Below, piece after piece: positions 30,209-41,700 of a stretch of 64,000 nt of DNA. The stretch is taken from contig JAFKAC010000085.1 in the NCBI GenBank assembly GCA_025766275.1, positions 1-64,000 of the forward strand, in the 5' to 3' direction. Made by a program: the position numbers and the translations under genes. Positions within the stretch are counted from its first letter, which is position 1. Every line of letters begins with the position of its first letter. Origin of the DNA: Lactarius indigo (Eukaryota; Basidiomycota; Agaricomycetes; Russulales; Russulaceae). Below the pieces are notes generated by a model. That model saw only the letters and a program-made list of their open reading frames with translations. It was not told the DNA's origin and did not search any database.

Positions 30209-32200
30209 GTGGCGACAGTCAGCACCAGAGAACAGTGGACGAACTTCCGTCCCTATCATCTAGACCGAAGAGGGGACCGTAACGTACCAACCCGATTCCT
30301 AGGAGCAGCCAGGTGGAGAGACCGAGGAGACGAAACCGGATATTTCGTGGAATTTAACGGACCTACAAGGTTCAGACCTGTTGAGTTTAATTTCGATCAC
30401 CTGTGCTGGGTGGAGGTTACGTGGAACCCTATAGACAACCGCTGGGACGTTGTCAGACCAGCAGGAAGACAATACCAGTGTGACATCGACGCACGCGAGC
30501 TCAATTCACGGGCTGACTGGGGCCCTATTGACGGCCAATTACGAGAACATTCTACTGGAGAAGCAGTTAGCGAGGAAACTGAGGAAGACGAACAAAGCGA
30601 AGAAAACCGACCCGCGAGCGTGGGTCCTATTGAGCAATACACCATCCAACAAGCTGAGTCCCTGCACATCACCGAACAACCAGAAGTCATTCACGTGCGA
30701 TCACCAGCAGCAGAAATGGCAACCACCACCATGACGGCCGAAGAAATCATGACCGTAAGGGAACAAGCGGCGCGAGAGGCGGCCGAAGCAATTAGACAAG
30801 AATCACAGCGGCATCTCATGCCTATTAATCCTGAAACAGGACACCGTATGACCGCAGACGACGCGGCAATCTTCCGAGCCATTGGGCCCGACCAAGGAGA
30901 CCCCCCATCAGGGGACGGAGGAAGACGAGGAGTACCACTAGACCCACCACCGGGGTGGGGAGGACCACCCGGAGACGACTTTCCCCGACGTCCAGGAAGA
31001 GGAGGAAACCCACCTGACCTCCCGAACCAACCACCGGAGGGAGGACCCCCCGGAGGAGGAGGAGGCGGTGGAGGAGGAGGTGCAGGAGGAGGGGGACAGG
31101 GGCACGAAAAACTAACTGGTGAACCCCCTACCATCTTTGACGGCGATCGCACTAAAGTGGATTCGTTCCTCACGCAATGGCACGTATATTGGGGAATGAA
31201 CCTCGATACCACTGTCATGCGCAACGACTACCGACGAAGCCTCTTATTCCTATCCTATATAAAAGGGGTATCAGTCAGCGAATGGGTACTCTCGTACCTC
31301 AAATGGCTCAACCGACAAATACAACGAGGAATTGATCAATATACACGTGATCTATGGAACGCGGTGGCAGAGGGATTTAACCAAAGGTTCGTCAATACCC
31401 TCGAACGCGAGCAAGCTCAAGCGCTTCTTAGAAAAGGACTCAAAATGGTCGACGGAGATATCGATAAGTACGTCAACGAGTTCAAAGAAGCCGCCAGGAA
31501 GGCCGGATACCGTCTCAATGACCCCCAAACAATCGACCTCTTTACCAAGGGGTTGCCCAAGAAGCTTTACGAAAAGACCTACGACCTAGACGAACCGGAG
31601 ACGTTCGACGAATGGAAGAGGGCAACGCTCCGTAGGCAACGCAACTACATCCACATCCGTGCACGGGTGGATGAGTACAAAGACAACAAGCCCAAGAAGA
31701 CCGGAAATGCTGGATGGACCGTCCCCCAGAATCTCGCCAATCCGTGGGCAATGGACACCTCCGCCGACCGAACCAAGGCACGACTGGCCGGGTCAGAAGA
31801 AATCGACTATGGCAGACCACCGTATACCAACTCACCCCCCTTCCCGCCGAGGGGAGGGCCAGGAGCTCGGGGCCGAGGAAGGGGAGGGTCGCGACGAGAC
31901 CTAAGGACGGTGTTATGCTATAATTGCAACGCACCAGGCCATCTCTCACGAAATTGTCCCCATCCTAGACAGCCGCGACAGTGGCAACCACAAAACCCCG
32001 GACCATCCACCGTCCGGATGACAGAAACCGACTACTACACGCAAGAGTCACCGCCAGCCCAGATACAGGCTGCCTCGACCAGCAAAACGGCTGAAGAACG
32101 TGCCAAAGAATGGCTCACTGGGGTCGCAAATGCACCCGACGAAGTAAAAGACCTGATATTGCAGGATTTGTGGGGAAAAGAGGGTTTTCGGAGCGCCTGA
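30209..32200 (+). CDS. Gypsy copy 2 gag
   Basis: Same length and domain order as the gag at 16562. It has the scattered substitutions M/T in EQWTNFRPYH, R/H in FDHLCW, H/Y in DQYTRD, E/K in EFKEAA, K/R and V/A. With the ATG of copy 1 changed to ACG, the first in-frame ATG is about 170 codons inside the protein, after the conserved N-terminal region. This is the strongest hint that translation starts at a non-AUG codon (GTG 30209 or ATT upstream). Confidence 0.9.
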   Translation: MATVSTREQWTNFRPYHLDRRGDRNVPTRFLGAARWRDRGDETGYFVEFNGPTRFRPVEFNFDHLCWVEVTWNPIDNRWDVVRPAGRQYQCDIDARELNSRADWGPIDGQLREHSTGEAVSEETEEDEQSEENRPASVGPIEQYTIQQAESLHITEQPEVIHVRSPAAEMATTTMTAEEIMTVREQAAREAAEAIRQESQRHLMPINPETGHRMTADDAAIFRAIGPDQGDPPSGDGGRRGVPLDPPPGWGGPPGDDFPRRPGRGGNPPDLPNQPPEGGPPGGGGGGGGGGAGGGGQGHEKLTGEPPTIFDGDRTKVDSFLTQWHVYWGMNLDTTVMRNDYRRSLLFLSYIKGVSVSEWVLSYLKWLNRQIQRGIDQYTRDLWNAVAEGFNQRFVNTLEREQAQALLRKGLKMVDGDIDKYVNEFKEAARKAGYRLNDPQTIDLFTKGLPKKLYEKTYDLDEPETFDEWKRATLRRQRNYIHIRARVDEYKDNKPKKTGNAGWTVPQNLANPWAMDTSADRTKARLAGSEEIDYGRPPYTNSPPFPPRGGPGARGRGRGGSRRDLRTVLCYNCNAPGHLSRNCPHPRQPRQWQPQNPGPSTVRMTETDYYTQESPPAQIQAASTSKTAEERAKEWLTGVANAPDEVKDLILQDLWGKEGFRSA

Positions 32201-32222
32201 ACCCATCGGCCTGGGTGAGGGC
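32182..32222 (+). promoter_or_regulatory. Programmed -1 frameshift site, gypsy copy 2
   Basis: Slippery G GGT TTT at 32182-32188 and the 28-nt conserved block at 32195-32222, identical to copy 1. Confidence 0.7.
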
Positions 32223-35200
32223 TCTAAATTGTAATTCTGTAATCATGACGCGCTTTCGTTCTCTTCGAATTCCAGTCTCGATTCGTACGAATTACAGAAT
32301 GGCCGACATAAAAGCACTAGTGGACTCGGGGGCCACTGACAACTTCATACACCCGAACTTTATCAAGAAAATGGGTATCGGGACCCAACAATTGATCCGA
32401 CCGCGGAAAGTCTGGAATATAGACAGTACAGAAAATAAAGCTGGGTCTATCACTCACTTCACCGACCTAGACGTATACGCCAATGGATATCACAGGACCA
32501 TGAGATTCCTTATCACGAACCTCGGAAACGAAGAAGTTGTCCTAGGTTATCCCTGGTTGGCGACCTACGAACCAACCATCAATTGGAGAGACGCGGTCAT
32601 ACATGAAAAGGTCATGCCAGTCGTAATCAGCACACAGGACAGTCTGGACCGTCATACCGTCATCGCTGCCGCTCTAACTGACAATGAGAAAGAGGCGATA
32701 ACCCTCGAACTGGACGAGGAGGATACGTGCTTGCGAGCAACTACGTCCACAGAATTGGCCATCCAGGCAAAAGGGGAGGAAGAACCCGTAGAACTGCCGG
32801 CAGTCTACCACGCCTTCCAACAACTCTTCAGCGAAGAAGCGTCACAACGATTCCCTCCCGCCAGGCCGTGGGACCACGCAATAGACTTCAAACCAGGCAC
32901 CCCTTCAGCAATAGACTGCAAGATATACCCACTAACACAAGAAGAAGAAGGGAAGCTCAAAGAATTTCTGGATGAGAAACTGCAACAAGGATATCTGCGG
33001 CCTTCCATATCCCTGTACGCATCCTCGTTTTTCTTTGTCAAAAAGAAGGACGGAAAACTACGCCCCGTACAGGACTATCGCACTATCAATTCGTACACTA
33101 TACGAAATCAGTACCCATTACCCCTAATTCAAGACCTCATTTACGACCTCAGCAACGCCCACATCTATACCAAGCTCGACATCCGCTGGGGATACAATAA
33201 TATCCGAATACGAGACGGCGATCAAGAAAAGGCAGCCTTCAAGACCAAGTTTGGCCTCTTTGAGCCAACAGTAATGTTCTTCGGCCTTACTAACTCGCCG
33301 GCAACCTTCCAGACGATGATGAATCACATTTATCGTGATACCATCGCAAAACATGAACTCCGCGGCACCGTCATCCGCGTCTACATGGATGACATCGGCA
33401 TCGCCACACGGGAGGGCGCCTCATCCGCTGACCACATAGCCGCGGTAACGGACGTTCTCCGCGTCGCTCAAGAACACGATCTCTACTTCAAGCTCGAAAA
33501 ATGCCTTTTCCACCAACCTCGGATGGATTACCTGGGGGTAATCCTTGAAAAGGGGGTAACACGTATGGACCCGGTAAAAGTTCGCGGCATCAGAGACTGG
33601 CCGACGCCAACCAAGGTCAGGGATGTACGGTCATTCTTGGGTTTCTGCAACTTTTACCGCCTTTTCATCCGAGGTTTCACAACCCACGCACAACCGCTCA
33701 ACCGGTTAACAAGGAAGGATACCGAGTGGAGCTGGGGAGACGACGAAGAGCGGGCCTTCAAAACCCTCAAACGACTCGTAACGGAAGAACCGGTGCTAGC
33801 ACACCCCAACTTACAAGATCAGTTCGAGCTGGAGGTTGACGCATCGGGATTCGCGGTAGGCGCAGTACTTCTGCAAAAGAAAAATGACGGTCGCAAGCAT
33901 CCTATAGGATACTACTCGGCAACGCTGAATGAAGCAGAGCGGAATTACGACATCTACGACCTAGAACTTCTCGCCATCGTTAAAGCCCTTCGCCACTGGA
34001 GACCTCTGCTCGCAGGATCTCCGCACAAGATCAAAATATTCTCAGATCACCTAAACCTCCAATACTGGAAAACTCCGCAAAAGATCAGTCGAAGGGTCGC
34101 TCGAGAAGTACTAGAGTTGATGGAGTACGACTTTGAGATCCATCACATCAAAGGGAAGAACAACGGCAGAGCGGATGCGCTATCACGACGACCAGACTAC
34201 GATCAAGGAGAGGGAGACAACCAAGGTGTGGTCGTCTTACCTCCGGAGGTATTCATACGAGCCACTAATGCTGCGCGTACTCTGGAAACACACCCGATGA
34301 TGCAACCGCCGAAGCGACGACAAGACCCCGCTATAATCAAAACCTGGGTCGATGCCCATCGCCTCAAGAAGATAGAAGGAGAATGGTACAAGGACGGGCG
34401 ACTGGTAGTCACCGGACCTATGACAGCGTACCGGGCCATTATACAAGACCATCACGATCCACCGGTACACGGACATCCTGGAATAAGCAGGACACAGCGA
34501 ATCGTGGAACGACACCACTGGTGGCCGAGCATCCGTCGGGATGTGTATGAATACGTAACGGGATGTGCTGACTGCCAGCGAATCAAAGTCAATACGAGAC
34601 CAACGCGTGCACCACTACACCCAATCACCGCTGTCAAGGACGCCCCTCCTTTCCATACCATCGCCCTCGACTTCATCACCAAACTGCCGACCTCACAGTC
34701 GTACGACAGCATTCTAACCGTTACCGATCACGATTGCAGCAAAGCGTCCATATTTATTCCCTGCAACGAGGAGATTACAGCAGAAGAGACCGCCATTCTG
34801 TACGTCAATCACGTGTTCAAACGATTCGGATTACCGCGTAAAATTATTAGCGACCGAGACCCCCGGTTCACTTCCAAATTCACACGAGAAGTATGCCGCA
34901 TATTGGGCATTCAACAGAACATTTCCACGGCCTATCATCCGCGTACAGATGGGCAGTCGGAACGGACCAATCAGTGGCTTGAACAATATCTACGATTCTG
35001 GGCCAACGAGCGTCAAGACAATTGGGCAGCGTATCTACCGATAGCAGAATTCGCTCATAACAACTGGCCCCACGAACACACGAAACAATCGCCATTCATG
35101 CTTCTGATGGGGTACAACCCGACCGCCGATTGGACGGATAAGCCATCTCCAATCCCAAACGTAATCACCAGACTGACACAACTAAAGGAGGCGCGCCGAT

Positions 35201-36921
35201 TGGCCCAAGACCTTATCAAAAAGGCACAAGATAGCTGGGTTCGGCACAAAGACACTCCACGTTATCAAGTCGGTGATCAAGTGTGGCTGGAAGGAAGACA
35301 CCTACGAACCAATCAACCAACGGCGAAATTGGCGGCGCGACGCCACGGACCATTTGAAGTAGTACAGGTGATGTCCCCATACAACTACCGTCTCAAACTT
35401 CCCACGCAGTGGAGCATTCATCCAGTGTTTCACATCGATCTTCTCACACCATACAAACGTACAGCCTTTCACGGCGAAAACTTCCCACGACCGCCGCCGG
35501 ATCTTGTGGAAGGAGAGGAGGAATACGAAGTAGAGGCCATTCTGGACTCGCGGCATTTCGGCCGCCGCAAAAAGCTCCAATACCTCATCAAATGGAAGGG
35601 CTATCCGGACTCGGAGAACCAGTGGGTCGACAAAGAGGACGTGTTTGCACCAGACGCAATTAAGGCGTACCAAGAAAACCAGGCTGGCGCGCGAACCCTT
35701 AAAAGCCAGCCTATAGACGACCAAGGAGAGTATCCCTCCTACCTCCGATCCATTCAGACGTCTATGCCCACCTCTCCTCTCAGACATGTCACCACGGCGA
35801 TCCTCCTCGACCAAGTCGCACAAGACGCCGCCAACCTCATCGAAGACGACGAAGAAACCGTGGTTCAACAGGTCCAGCTCACTCCGTACACACCTGCAAA
35901 CATACGAGCGGGGCATATCACCGCTCAAGAATGGGCTAACGTCCTACAGAGGTTCCCCGACCCGACTCACCAGCCCGACGACGAGCAGCAGCATGCCGTC
36001 GCTCACATCTTCCGAGACGACGACGGCAATCGAGAACCCATTGCCGTCATCCCCCCAGGTGACGACCTCATCGGCACAAGGGGAATTCTCCCCGCCGACC
36101 GTCCCCTTGAAGACCCAACAGGAGTTAGAAGCAGCGGAGGACTGGCGGAGGATGGCGAAGGAGTGGGCCGACGAACAACTGCGCTTAGCGCAGAGGAGAT
36201 TGAGCGAGTTGCAGCAGCGCAGGCAGCGCTCCCTAACGACGAAGCTCACACTGACGACGAAGATTACTACCCGGTCAGACACCCCCTCCTTCGAACGCAC
36301 AGCCACCCTACTAATCCCCGAATCACCCCATGGCTCGTCCACACCGACGGAACCCCCATGTCTCGAGGACGTGTGCGACTGCCCGGCGTCGCACTTCACA
36401 CCCCCATTACGCACGACGACGACCCTGCGCAGGTCCTTGCGCCTGAAGGGTTCAGGGCGAATCGACAGCCCCATTACGTTCACTTCCCCATCACCGGGCC
36501 CGATGGCGTAGAGAGGAACGCCAGTCATGTTCAGATCGTCGGAGGTGCGAATCCCTTTGTGCTGGGGCTTATCCCCGGCTCTCCCCATCTTTACGGCAAA
36601 CCCCTCTACGCCTTCCCGATGCTATCGGCCGCGGGACGCGCCTTCATCGCCCACGAGGACCTCGTCATCCTCGCCTCCGACAAGATCACGGACCGCGCAC
36701 TGAACCGCATCGGGGACGAGTCCCTGACTGCGGAGGTGACGCGCTATCGAGCAGCCGCGTACGAAGAAGAGCGGCTTGCGGCTCGCATTCGCCAACTTCA
36801 GGCAATGCGACTGTCGGCGCGGGACGACAAGCAGGACTGCATCTATCGCTTGGAGAGGGCCAACGTGTTTGAGCGTATTAGTGACGAGCAGTCCACATGG
36901 ACGGCGAGGGACTTCCGGTGA
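32188..36921 (+). CDS. Gypsy copy 2 pol
   Basis: Open from the frameshift to the stop at 36921, with the same domains and extra C-terminal region as the pol at 18541-23274. Differences noted: K/E near 32780, P/L in the RT segment SLYASS, and R/Q in HAQPLN. The protease DSGAT, RT YMDD, RNase H, integrase and chromodomain motifs are retained. It could supply proteins even if the Pro to Leu change weakens RT. Confidence 0.93.
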   Translation, partial: SERLNPSAWVRALNCNSVIMTRFRSLRIPVSIRTNYRMADIKALVDSGATDNFIHPNFIKKMGIGTQQLIRPRKVWNIDSTENKAGSITHFTDLDVYANGYHRTMRFLITNLGNEEVVLGYPWLATYEPTINWRDAVIHEKVMPVVISTQDSLDRHTVIAAALTDNEKEAITLELDEEDTCLRATTSTELAIQAKGEEEPVELPAVYHAFQQLFSEEASQRFPPARPWDHAIDFKPGTPSAIDCKIYPLTQEEEGKLKEFLDEKLQQGYLRPSISLYASSFFFVKKKDGKLRPVQDYRTINSYTIRNQYPLPLIQDLIYDLSNAHIYTKLDIRWGYNNIRIRDGDQEKAAFKTKFGLFEPTVMFFGLTNSPATFQTMMNHIYRDTIAKHELRGTVIRVYMDDIGIATREGASSADHIAAVTDVLRVAQEHDLYFKLEKCLFHQPRMDYLGVILEKGVTRMDPVKVRGIRDWPTPTKVRDVRSFLGFCNFYRLFIRGFTTHAQPLNRLTRKDTEWSWGDDEERAFKTLKRLVTEEPVLAHPNLQDQFELEVDASGFAVGAVLLQKKNDGRKHPIGYYSATLNEAERNYDIYDLELLAIVKALRHWRPLLAGSPHKIKIFSDHLNLQYWKTPQKISRRVAREVLELMEYDFEIHHIKGKNNGRADALSRRPDYDQGEGDNQGVVVLPPEVFIRATNAARTLETHPMMQPPKRRQDPAIIKTWVDAHRLKKIEGEWYKDGRLVVTGPMTAYRAIIQDHHDPPVHGHPGISRTQRIVERHHWWPSIRRDVYEYVTGCADCQRIKVNTRPTRAPLHPITAVKDAPPFHTIALDFITKLPTSQSYDSILTVTDHDCSKASIFIPCNEEITAEETAILYVNHVFKRFGLPRKIISDRDPRFTSKFTREVCRILGIQQNISTAYHPRTDGQSERTNQWLEQYLRFWANERQDNWAAYLPIAEFAHNNWPHEHTKQSPFMLLMGYNPTADWTDKPSPIPNVITRLTQLKEARRLAQDLIKKAQDSWVRHKDTPRYQVGDQVWLEGRHLRTNQPTAKLAARRHGPFEVVQVMSPYNYRLKLPTQWSIHPVFHIDLLTPYKRTAFHGENFPRPPPDLVEGEEEYEVEAILDSRHFGRRKKLQYLIKWKGYPDSENQWVDKEDVFAPDAIKAYQENQAGARTLKSQPIDDQGEYPSYLRSIQTSMPTSPLRHVTTAILLDQVAQDAANLIEDDEETVVQQVQLTPYTPANIRAGHITAQEWANVLQRFPDPTHQPDDEQQHAVAHIFRDDDGNREPIAVIPPGDDLIGTRGILPADRPLEDPTGVRSSGGLAEDGEGVGRRTTALSAEEIERVAAAQAALPNDEAHTDDEDYYPVRHPLLRTHSHPTNPRITPWLVHTDGTPMSRGRVRLPGVALHTPITHDDDPAQVLAPEGFRANRQPHYVHFPITGPDGVERNASHVQIVGGANPFVLGLIPGSPHLYGKPLYAFPMLSAAGRAFIAHEDLVILASDKITDRALNRIGDESLTAEVTRYRAAAYEEERLAARIRQLQAMRLSARDDKQDCIYRLERANVFERISDEQSTWTARDFR

Positions 36922-36951
36922 GTCTGGGGACTCACGCTGAAAAGGGGGTGA

Positions 36952-37410
36952 TGTTACGGTTCTCGCATTGGACCCTTACTGTACCGGTTGTGGCTACGGC
37001 TGTAAGGTATATTAGTCACGGACTCGGGGTTACGGTAGGAGTTAGGCGTTGTGGAATGACTCGATCCTAGTACAGGTAGTAGTAGTATTAGGATTGCGGT
37101 ACTTACGCGATACGTTGGACGCTACATTACGGTGACTCATAGCAGCGCTTGAAAGCCTGCTCTTCTTGTATTTAAGATAGCTGCGGAAGACCAAGACACG
37201 CCATCTTGGTCTTCTTCAATCGTCACTTCTGATTTCTCTCATTCTCATCTCTAAGACGCGCCTTCCATCGAGGAAGAGCCTCATCCACAATCTAGTGTCT
37301 GCGTACATCTAGCACCGCCTTCGAGCCATACGCCTCCGCGCGTGACCAGCTAAGTCATAGAAGTCGCCTTAACCGAGCTCAAGTCGAGCTAACGTCGTGA
37401 CGGCGTTACA
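36952..37410 (+). repeat. Gypsy copy 2, 3' LTR
   Basis: 459 bp, preceded by the polypurine tract (AAAAGGGGGTGA, 36940-36951) and followed by TSD TCCAG. Confidence 0.95.
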
Positions 37411-37415
37411 TCCAG

Positions 37416-37926
37416 GATCAATATGGGACAGTCCTGAAACAATCTGCCCATGCCCCATATTGGGTACATACACAGGAGTCACAGGTGCACTGTAAGAGGT
37501 TCCTATAGCCTTCCTAACATGCTCCATACACGCTCCATACAATGGATGCATACACAGATCATTGGCATATGCAGGTCATGGGCACATCACGAGCAAGATC
37601 ATGGAACGTCTTGAAACATTCCGGAAACGCAGAACTTCTCTGTGTGGGGGTTCGGACTATTCAAGCAGTGACACACATTCCGTATCTGTTGCATGCAGGA
37701 AACATGTGAGTAGGCCATGGTCACATGTTTTGGAATATGGACTGGCATGTGTAGTATGATTGGAATGACAGACAGTGTCCTGGTTGGAGGGGTATGAGCT
37801 GCGTTGTCACATCTCTAATCATTATCTACCTAGACAGTAGGTTGTAGCATGGATTTGCTTAAGTACCACATGTATAGTATTATGTCCATCCACCCCCCTA
37901 TTACCTCACCCCACATCTAACCTCGC
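37416..37926. other. KDZ-internal region without a supported gene
   Basis: Upstream of the acidic-protein gene. TCCGGA- and TTCCGGAAA-like motifs and CACATG repeats recur. A TATA-like stretch (TATAGTATTATG near 37873) and a pyrimidine-rich leader precede the ATG at 37927. No other signal found. Confidence 0.45.
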
Positions 37927-38451
37927 ATGTCTGACATCCAGAAGGCATCAAAAGAGAAGGATATTGATATGTCCATAAAGGATGTCCATCTTACCTTTAC
38001 CAGGACCTATACTGGGGTTTCCGATCCAGAAGATGATGCTTCATCTGGTCTGGAATCCTTTGATGAAGATGATATGTATGGATCGGACAATGGAGATGAC
38101 ATCATTTGCAATATTCCCGACACAGATGAAGAATCACAGGAACTTGAACATTCCTTGGATAGGGTATGTCCTCCACCCCACTCCCGACTTTCGGAGATCT
38201 CATGTGTTATCCAGCTCAATGAGCTCATTAATGCTTCCCAGAGTCTGTGTGTCGACCTTGAGAACATCTATATTCTGGCAGTGGAATTGTACAATATTTG
38301 GAACAGGGGAGATGTGTCTGAGCATGATTCCCAGCAGAGTTCAGATCCCTTGTCTGTCCTGCATAGGTCAGATATACTAGAGGTGGAGGCACATGGTATG
38401 GATATCGAAGCGGAAGTAGAAGGAGCCTCCACTGGCGGATTTAGTAAATAA
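37927..38451 (+). CDS. KDZ cargo gene 4, small acidic protein
   Basis: An intron-less frame of 174 codons between the second gypsy element and the KDZ transposase, on the same strand, with a TATA-like sequence about 55 bp upstream. The product begins MSDIQKASKEKDIDMS, has a strongly acidic middle (Asp/Glu/Ser-rich, including SFDEDDMYGSDNGDD), a short hydrophobic-helical segment (CVDLENIYILAVELYNIW) and an acidic end. No family is recognised. It might be a transposition accessory protein or an exon of a longer gene. Confidence 0.45.
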   Translation: MSDIQKASKEKDIDMSIKDVHLTFTRTYTGVSDPEDDASSGLESFDEDDMYGSDNGDDIICNIPDTDEESQELEHSLDRVCPPPHSRLSEISCVIQLNELINASQSLCVDLENIYILAVELYNIWNRGDVSEHDSQQSSDPLSVLHRSDILEVEAHGMDIEAEVEGASTGGFSK

Positions 38452-38712
38452 TGATATGCAGGATGCAATGGCCCACATCTGATAATCCAGTATGCATTGT
38501 TCGGATATTGTAGAACTCCGGATGGCCTAGAATACTATGGAACCGCTGATTTGTATGATCCCTGATGTACACTCTACAAGGGCACATCTGTAGAATATTC
38601 CGCAACTCATTTCTGCAGTATGCACAGGGTATTTAAGACATCATCCAAATCATACAAAGACACCCAGCTTCATCATCTCTATACATATTCCCTATCCACT
38701 GCTATACAGGAA

Positions 38713-41700
38713 ATGCCTCGCACTCGTGATGTTATCATTCCTGAAACTGTTGAAGGCATCGAGGAGGTCGTCATCAAGCACACCAAATCGAAGCGTGGTA
38801 CAATCTGGACAACGGAAAAGGTTGTTCCCGTTGTCCGTCCACAGAAGGAGCGATCCGGACAGCCTTCACGGGCATGCCAGAAGGATGCACACCCGCAGAT
38901 TCCATCAGCTAGTGTCAAAGGTTCTGGGAGGCCTCTCCACATCCCTGGAGACCCGCAGATGGACCCACACACGGAAGAGCAACAGTATGACTTCCACAAT
39001 ACAGAAGAGGATGGTCAGCTACAACCCGACTCAACAGCCACCCAACAGGCCACTGTATGTCTCACATTTATTCATATCATGTAGCTATCCTGATCAGATG
39101 TAGACTCCAATGAAACAGTGGGTGGAGCTCAGGGATAGATATCTCCATGTTCTCCTGGAGATGGAAGGTCGGGGAAGATCTGACAAGTGTTCCATGTGCA
39201 GCAAGAAACCTGAAATAAAGTGTCCGGATTGCTTTGGACCACTGTTGTTTTGCAAGGACTGCTGTCTTGAAGCTCACAGGAACTCCCCATTTCACAGACC
39301 ACTACTATGGAATGCAACCCACTACACTCCAGTAACTCTGCACTCCCTCGGATTTGTATTGTGCATCGGGCATGGTGGTATGCCATGTCCACGAACAGTT
39401 GAGGTAGTTATGGACACACATATCTTGCAATGTCTTGTAGTGCTCATATTACCTTAGGGAATCAGAGCTGCACAAGCAGTCTCCACTAGTAGAAAGAGGA
39501 GTTCTGGGAAGAGACGTGCCCACTCAGCATCTCTTGCATCTGTTTCTGAGGGTCCTGATTCTCCGGATAATTCTGGCCAACTTCCTACACCTCGCGAGAC
39601 TCCACAGCCAGAAGGCCCATCCACTAATCCGGATATCTCTGACAGACTCTTTGACTCCCTGGATATGTCTCCGGATTCTAATGACAGTGATTCCAGCAGA
39701 GTGCGGACAGCGGACTCTGGTAATCCACTGTTCACTGTTGTTGACAGAAGTGGAATCTTCGACATGGAGGTAGTATTCTGCATTTGCCCAGGAATGGACA
39801 ATATTGGCGAGCAGCTTCTCCAATCCAGGCTATTTCCATCCACATTCCGGCAAATAGAAACATTATTCACATTCACAGTATTGGAGGACTTCATTCTGGA
39901 TAACCTGGAATGCAAGACCACAGCCCAGCAGTATTATTCAAAGCTGCAAAGCATGACAAGCAAGATGTTTCCCAACAATGTGCAAGTATGTCTTCATCCA
40001 TACATACACACACTCCCATCCACCCACATCCAGATCTAATAAATGTTTACAGAACCGTTACAAGCAACTTCTGAGAGCATCTCGCCAGTGGCGTGACCTC
40101 AAGGGCAGGATGGAAAGTGGGCTTGGACATCAGTCAGAAGGAGAGAGCTGTCCGGATGGAGCCATGGCAATATTCTGCCCTGCATGCCCACAGCCTGGAA
40201 TCAATCTTCCTAAGGATTGGAAGACACTATATCCTCCGTATGTCATTTATGAACTGGCATCTCCACATACTCATACTCCCCATTGAAGTGACCAGCTTAT
40301 CCGGACATTTATCATGGACGGAAACTTTTCCGCAGAACACATGCGCCATAGATCCGGGGACAAGGATGTTGCATTATCAGCAGGAATGGCATTCATGGCC
40401 AACCCTGATTCCTACAAGGCTCATCTCCAGTGCGGAAAAGAAATAGCCCAAGTATGTGATGTCTTCCTTACCCAGATCCTTTTATCTAATGGCCTTATAG
40501 CCCAGCACATGTAATACCTACAGAGCCATTGAACAGGCAAATTCTAGTAGGACACACCTTGATGTCACAGGGATTGGTGCAACTGCCTGCTGCCATGGGT
40601 TCTTTGTTCCAACATCTGTGGTGGATTTCCAGAAAGGAGAGAGGTATGCATGTTCTCTTGGAATCCCTATATCCGGAAGTGATGTACCATTTCCGATAGG
40701 CAAATCAATATGGACTACAGCATATGCAAAGCACTCTCATACAATATGGAGGACATCCCTGTGGCTCTTGTCATGTATGACATCATGTGCCAATATAGAG
40801 TCCACTTCCAGGAGAGGGTCAAATGCAGTCCGGAACTCTCACTACCAAGCTCACTGACACTCCGGATGGGAATTGGACTGTTCCATATCCATGGGCACCA
40901 GGATTCTTGCTTGCCAAGGTTTTCTCCCAGCTACATTCCAGGAGCAAAGCAGGTTGATGGAGAAATAATCGAGACCTTGTGGGCACCCCTGAATAATATC
41001 TCTCGCAGCATCCGAGGGATGTCCTTGGACCATAGGCAGGAGGTATTGGATTCCCACATCAATTACTCCAACTGGAAGAAGCTGGTTAGGATTGGTATGT
41101 ATTATCCATCCGGACTATCCCATATGTTAATACAACACTAATGACACTTGTATGTGAAAAGTCCCATCACTACTAAAGCGGTGGAAGCGACTGGACTCTG
41201 GCTTGGATGCCAGTGCAAAGGCATATAAGGCACTCAATCAACACTTCAAGCATAAATCTGAACAATGGCTGAAGGATGATGAGGGTGCTCAACAGGAGAG
41301 ACAAAAAACCCCATCTTCCATGGATATCTATGACACTGTGAAGGAAAAGGGTGTGTGGTCTGAATCCGAAATCTTCCCCCCATAATTGATGAATGTCTCC
41401 AGCCCCATCCCGGGCTGCTATCCAGCAACAGCTTACTGAGGAAGAGAGCAGGGACCATTCCATCCAGGGTGAGACATCTTGGATTTCATGTGGCCTTAAG
41501 ATACAGGAATTACAGTATGTCCACAAGGATCCTTCCTAATTCATTGAATAATGACCTACCCAGACTTGCAATCCGCTATCAGCTCCGGAGTCAGGGATCA
41601 AGGCTCACTATAGAAGATTCACAAGTCCTTGAGAATAAGCGCAATCGCATACAGAAGCTTATTGATATGTTTGAGCACCAGGCAGACACCTTCCTACACC

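Larger units (their letters stand above)
29730..37410 (+). mobile_element. Ty3/gypsy chromovirus, copy 2
   Basis: 7,681 bp, the same length as copy 1 and nearly identical along the whole length, in the same orientation 13.6 kb downstream. The two LTRs differ at two positions, both G to A within CpG in the 5' LTR, so it is a little older than copy 1. Gag and pol are open throughout. A Pro to Leu change in the conserved RT segment SPYASSFFF (SLYASSFFF here, near 33013) may impair the enzyme. Confidence 0.95.
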
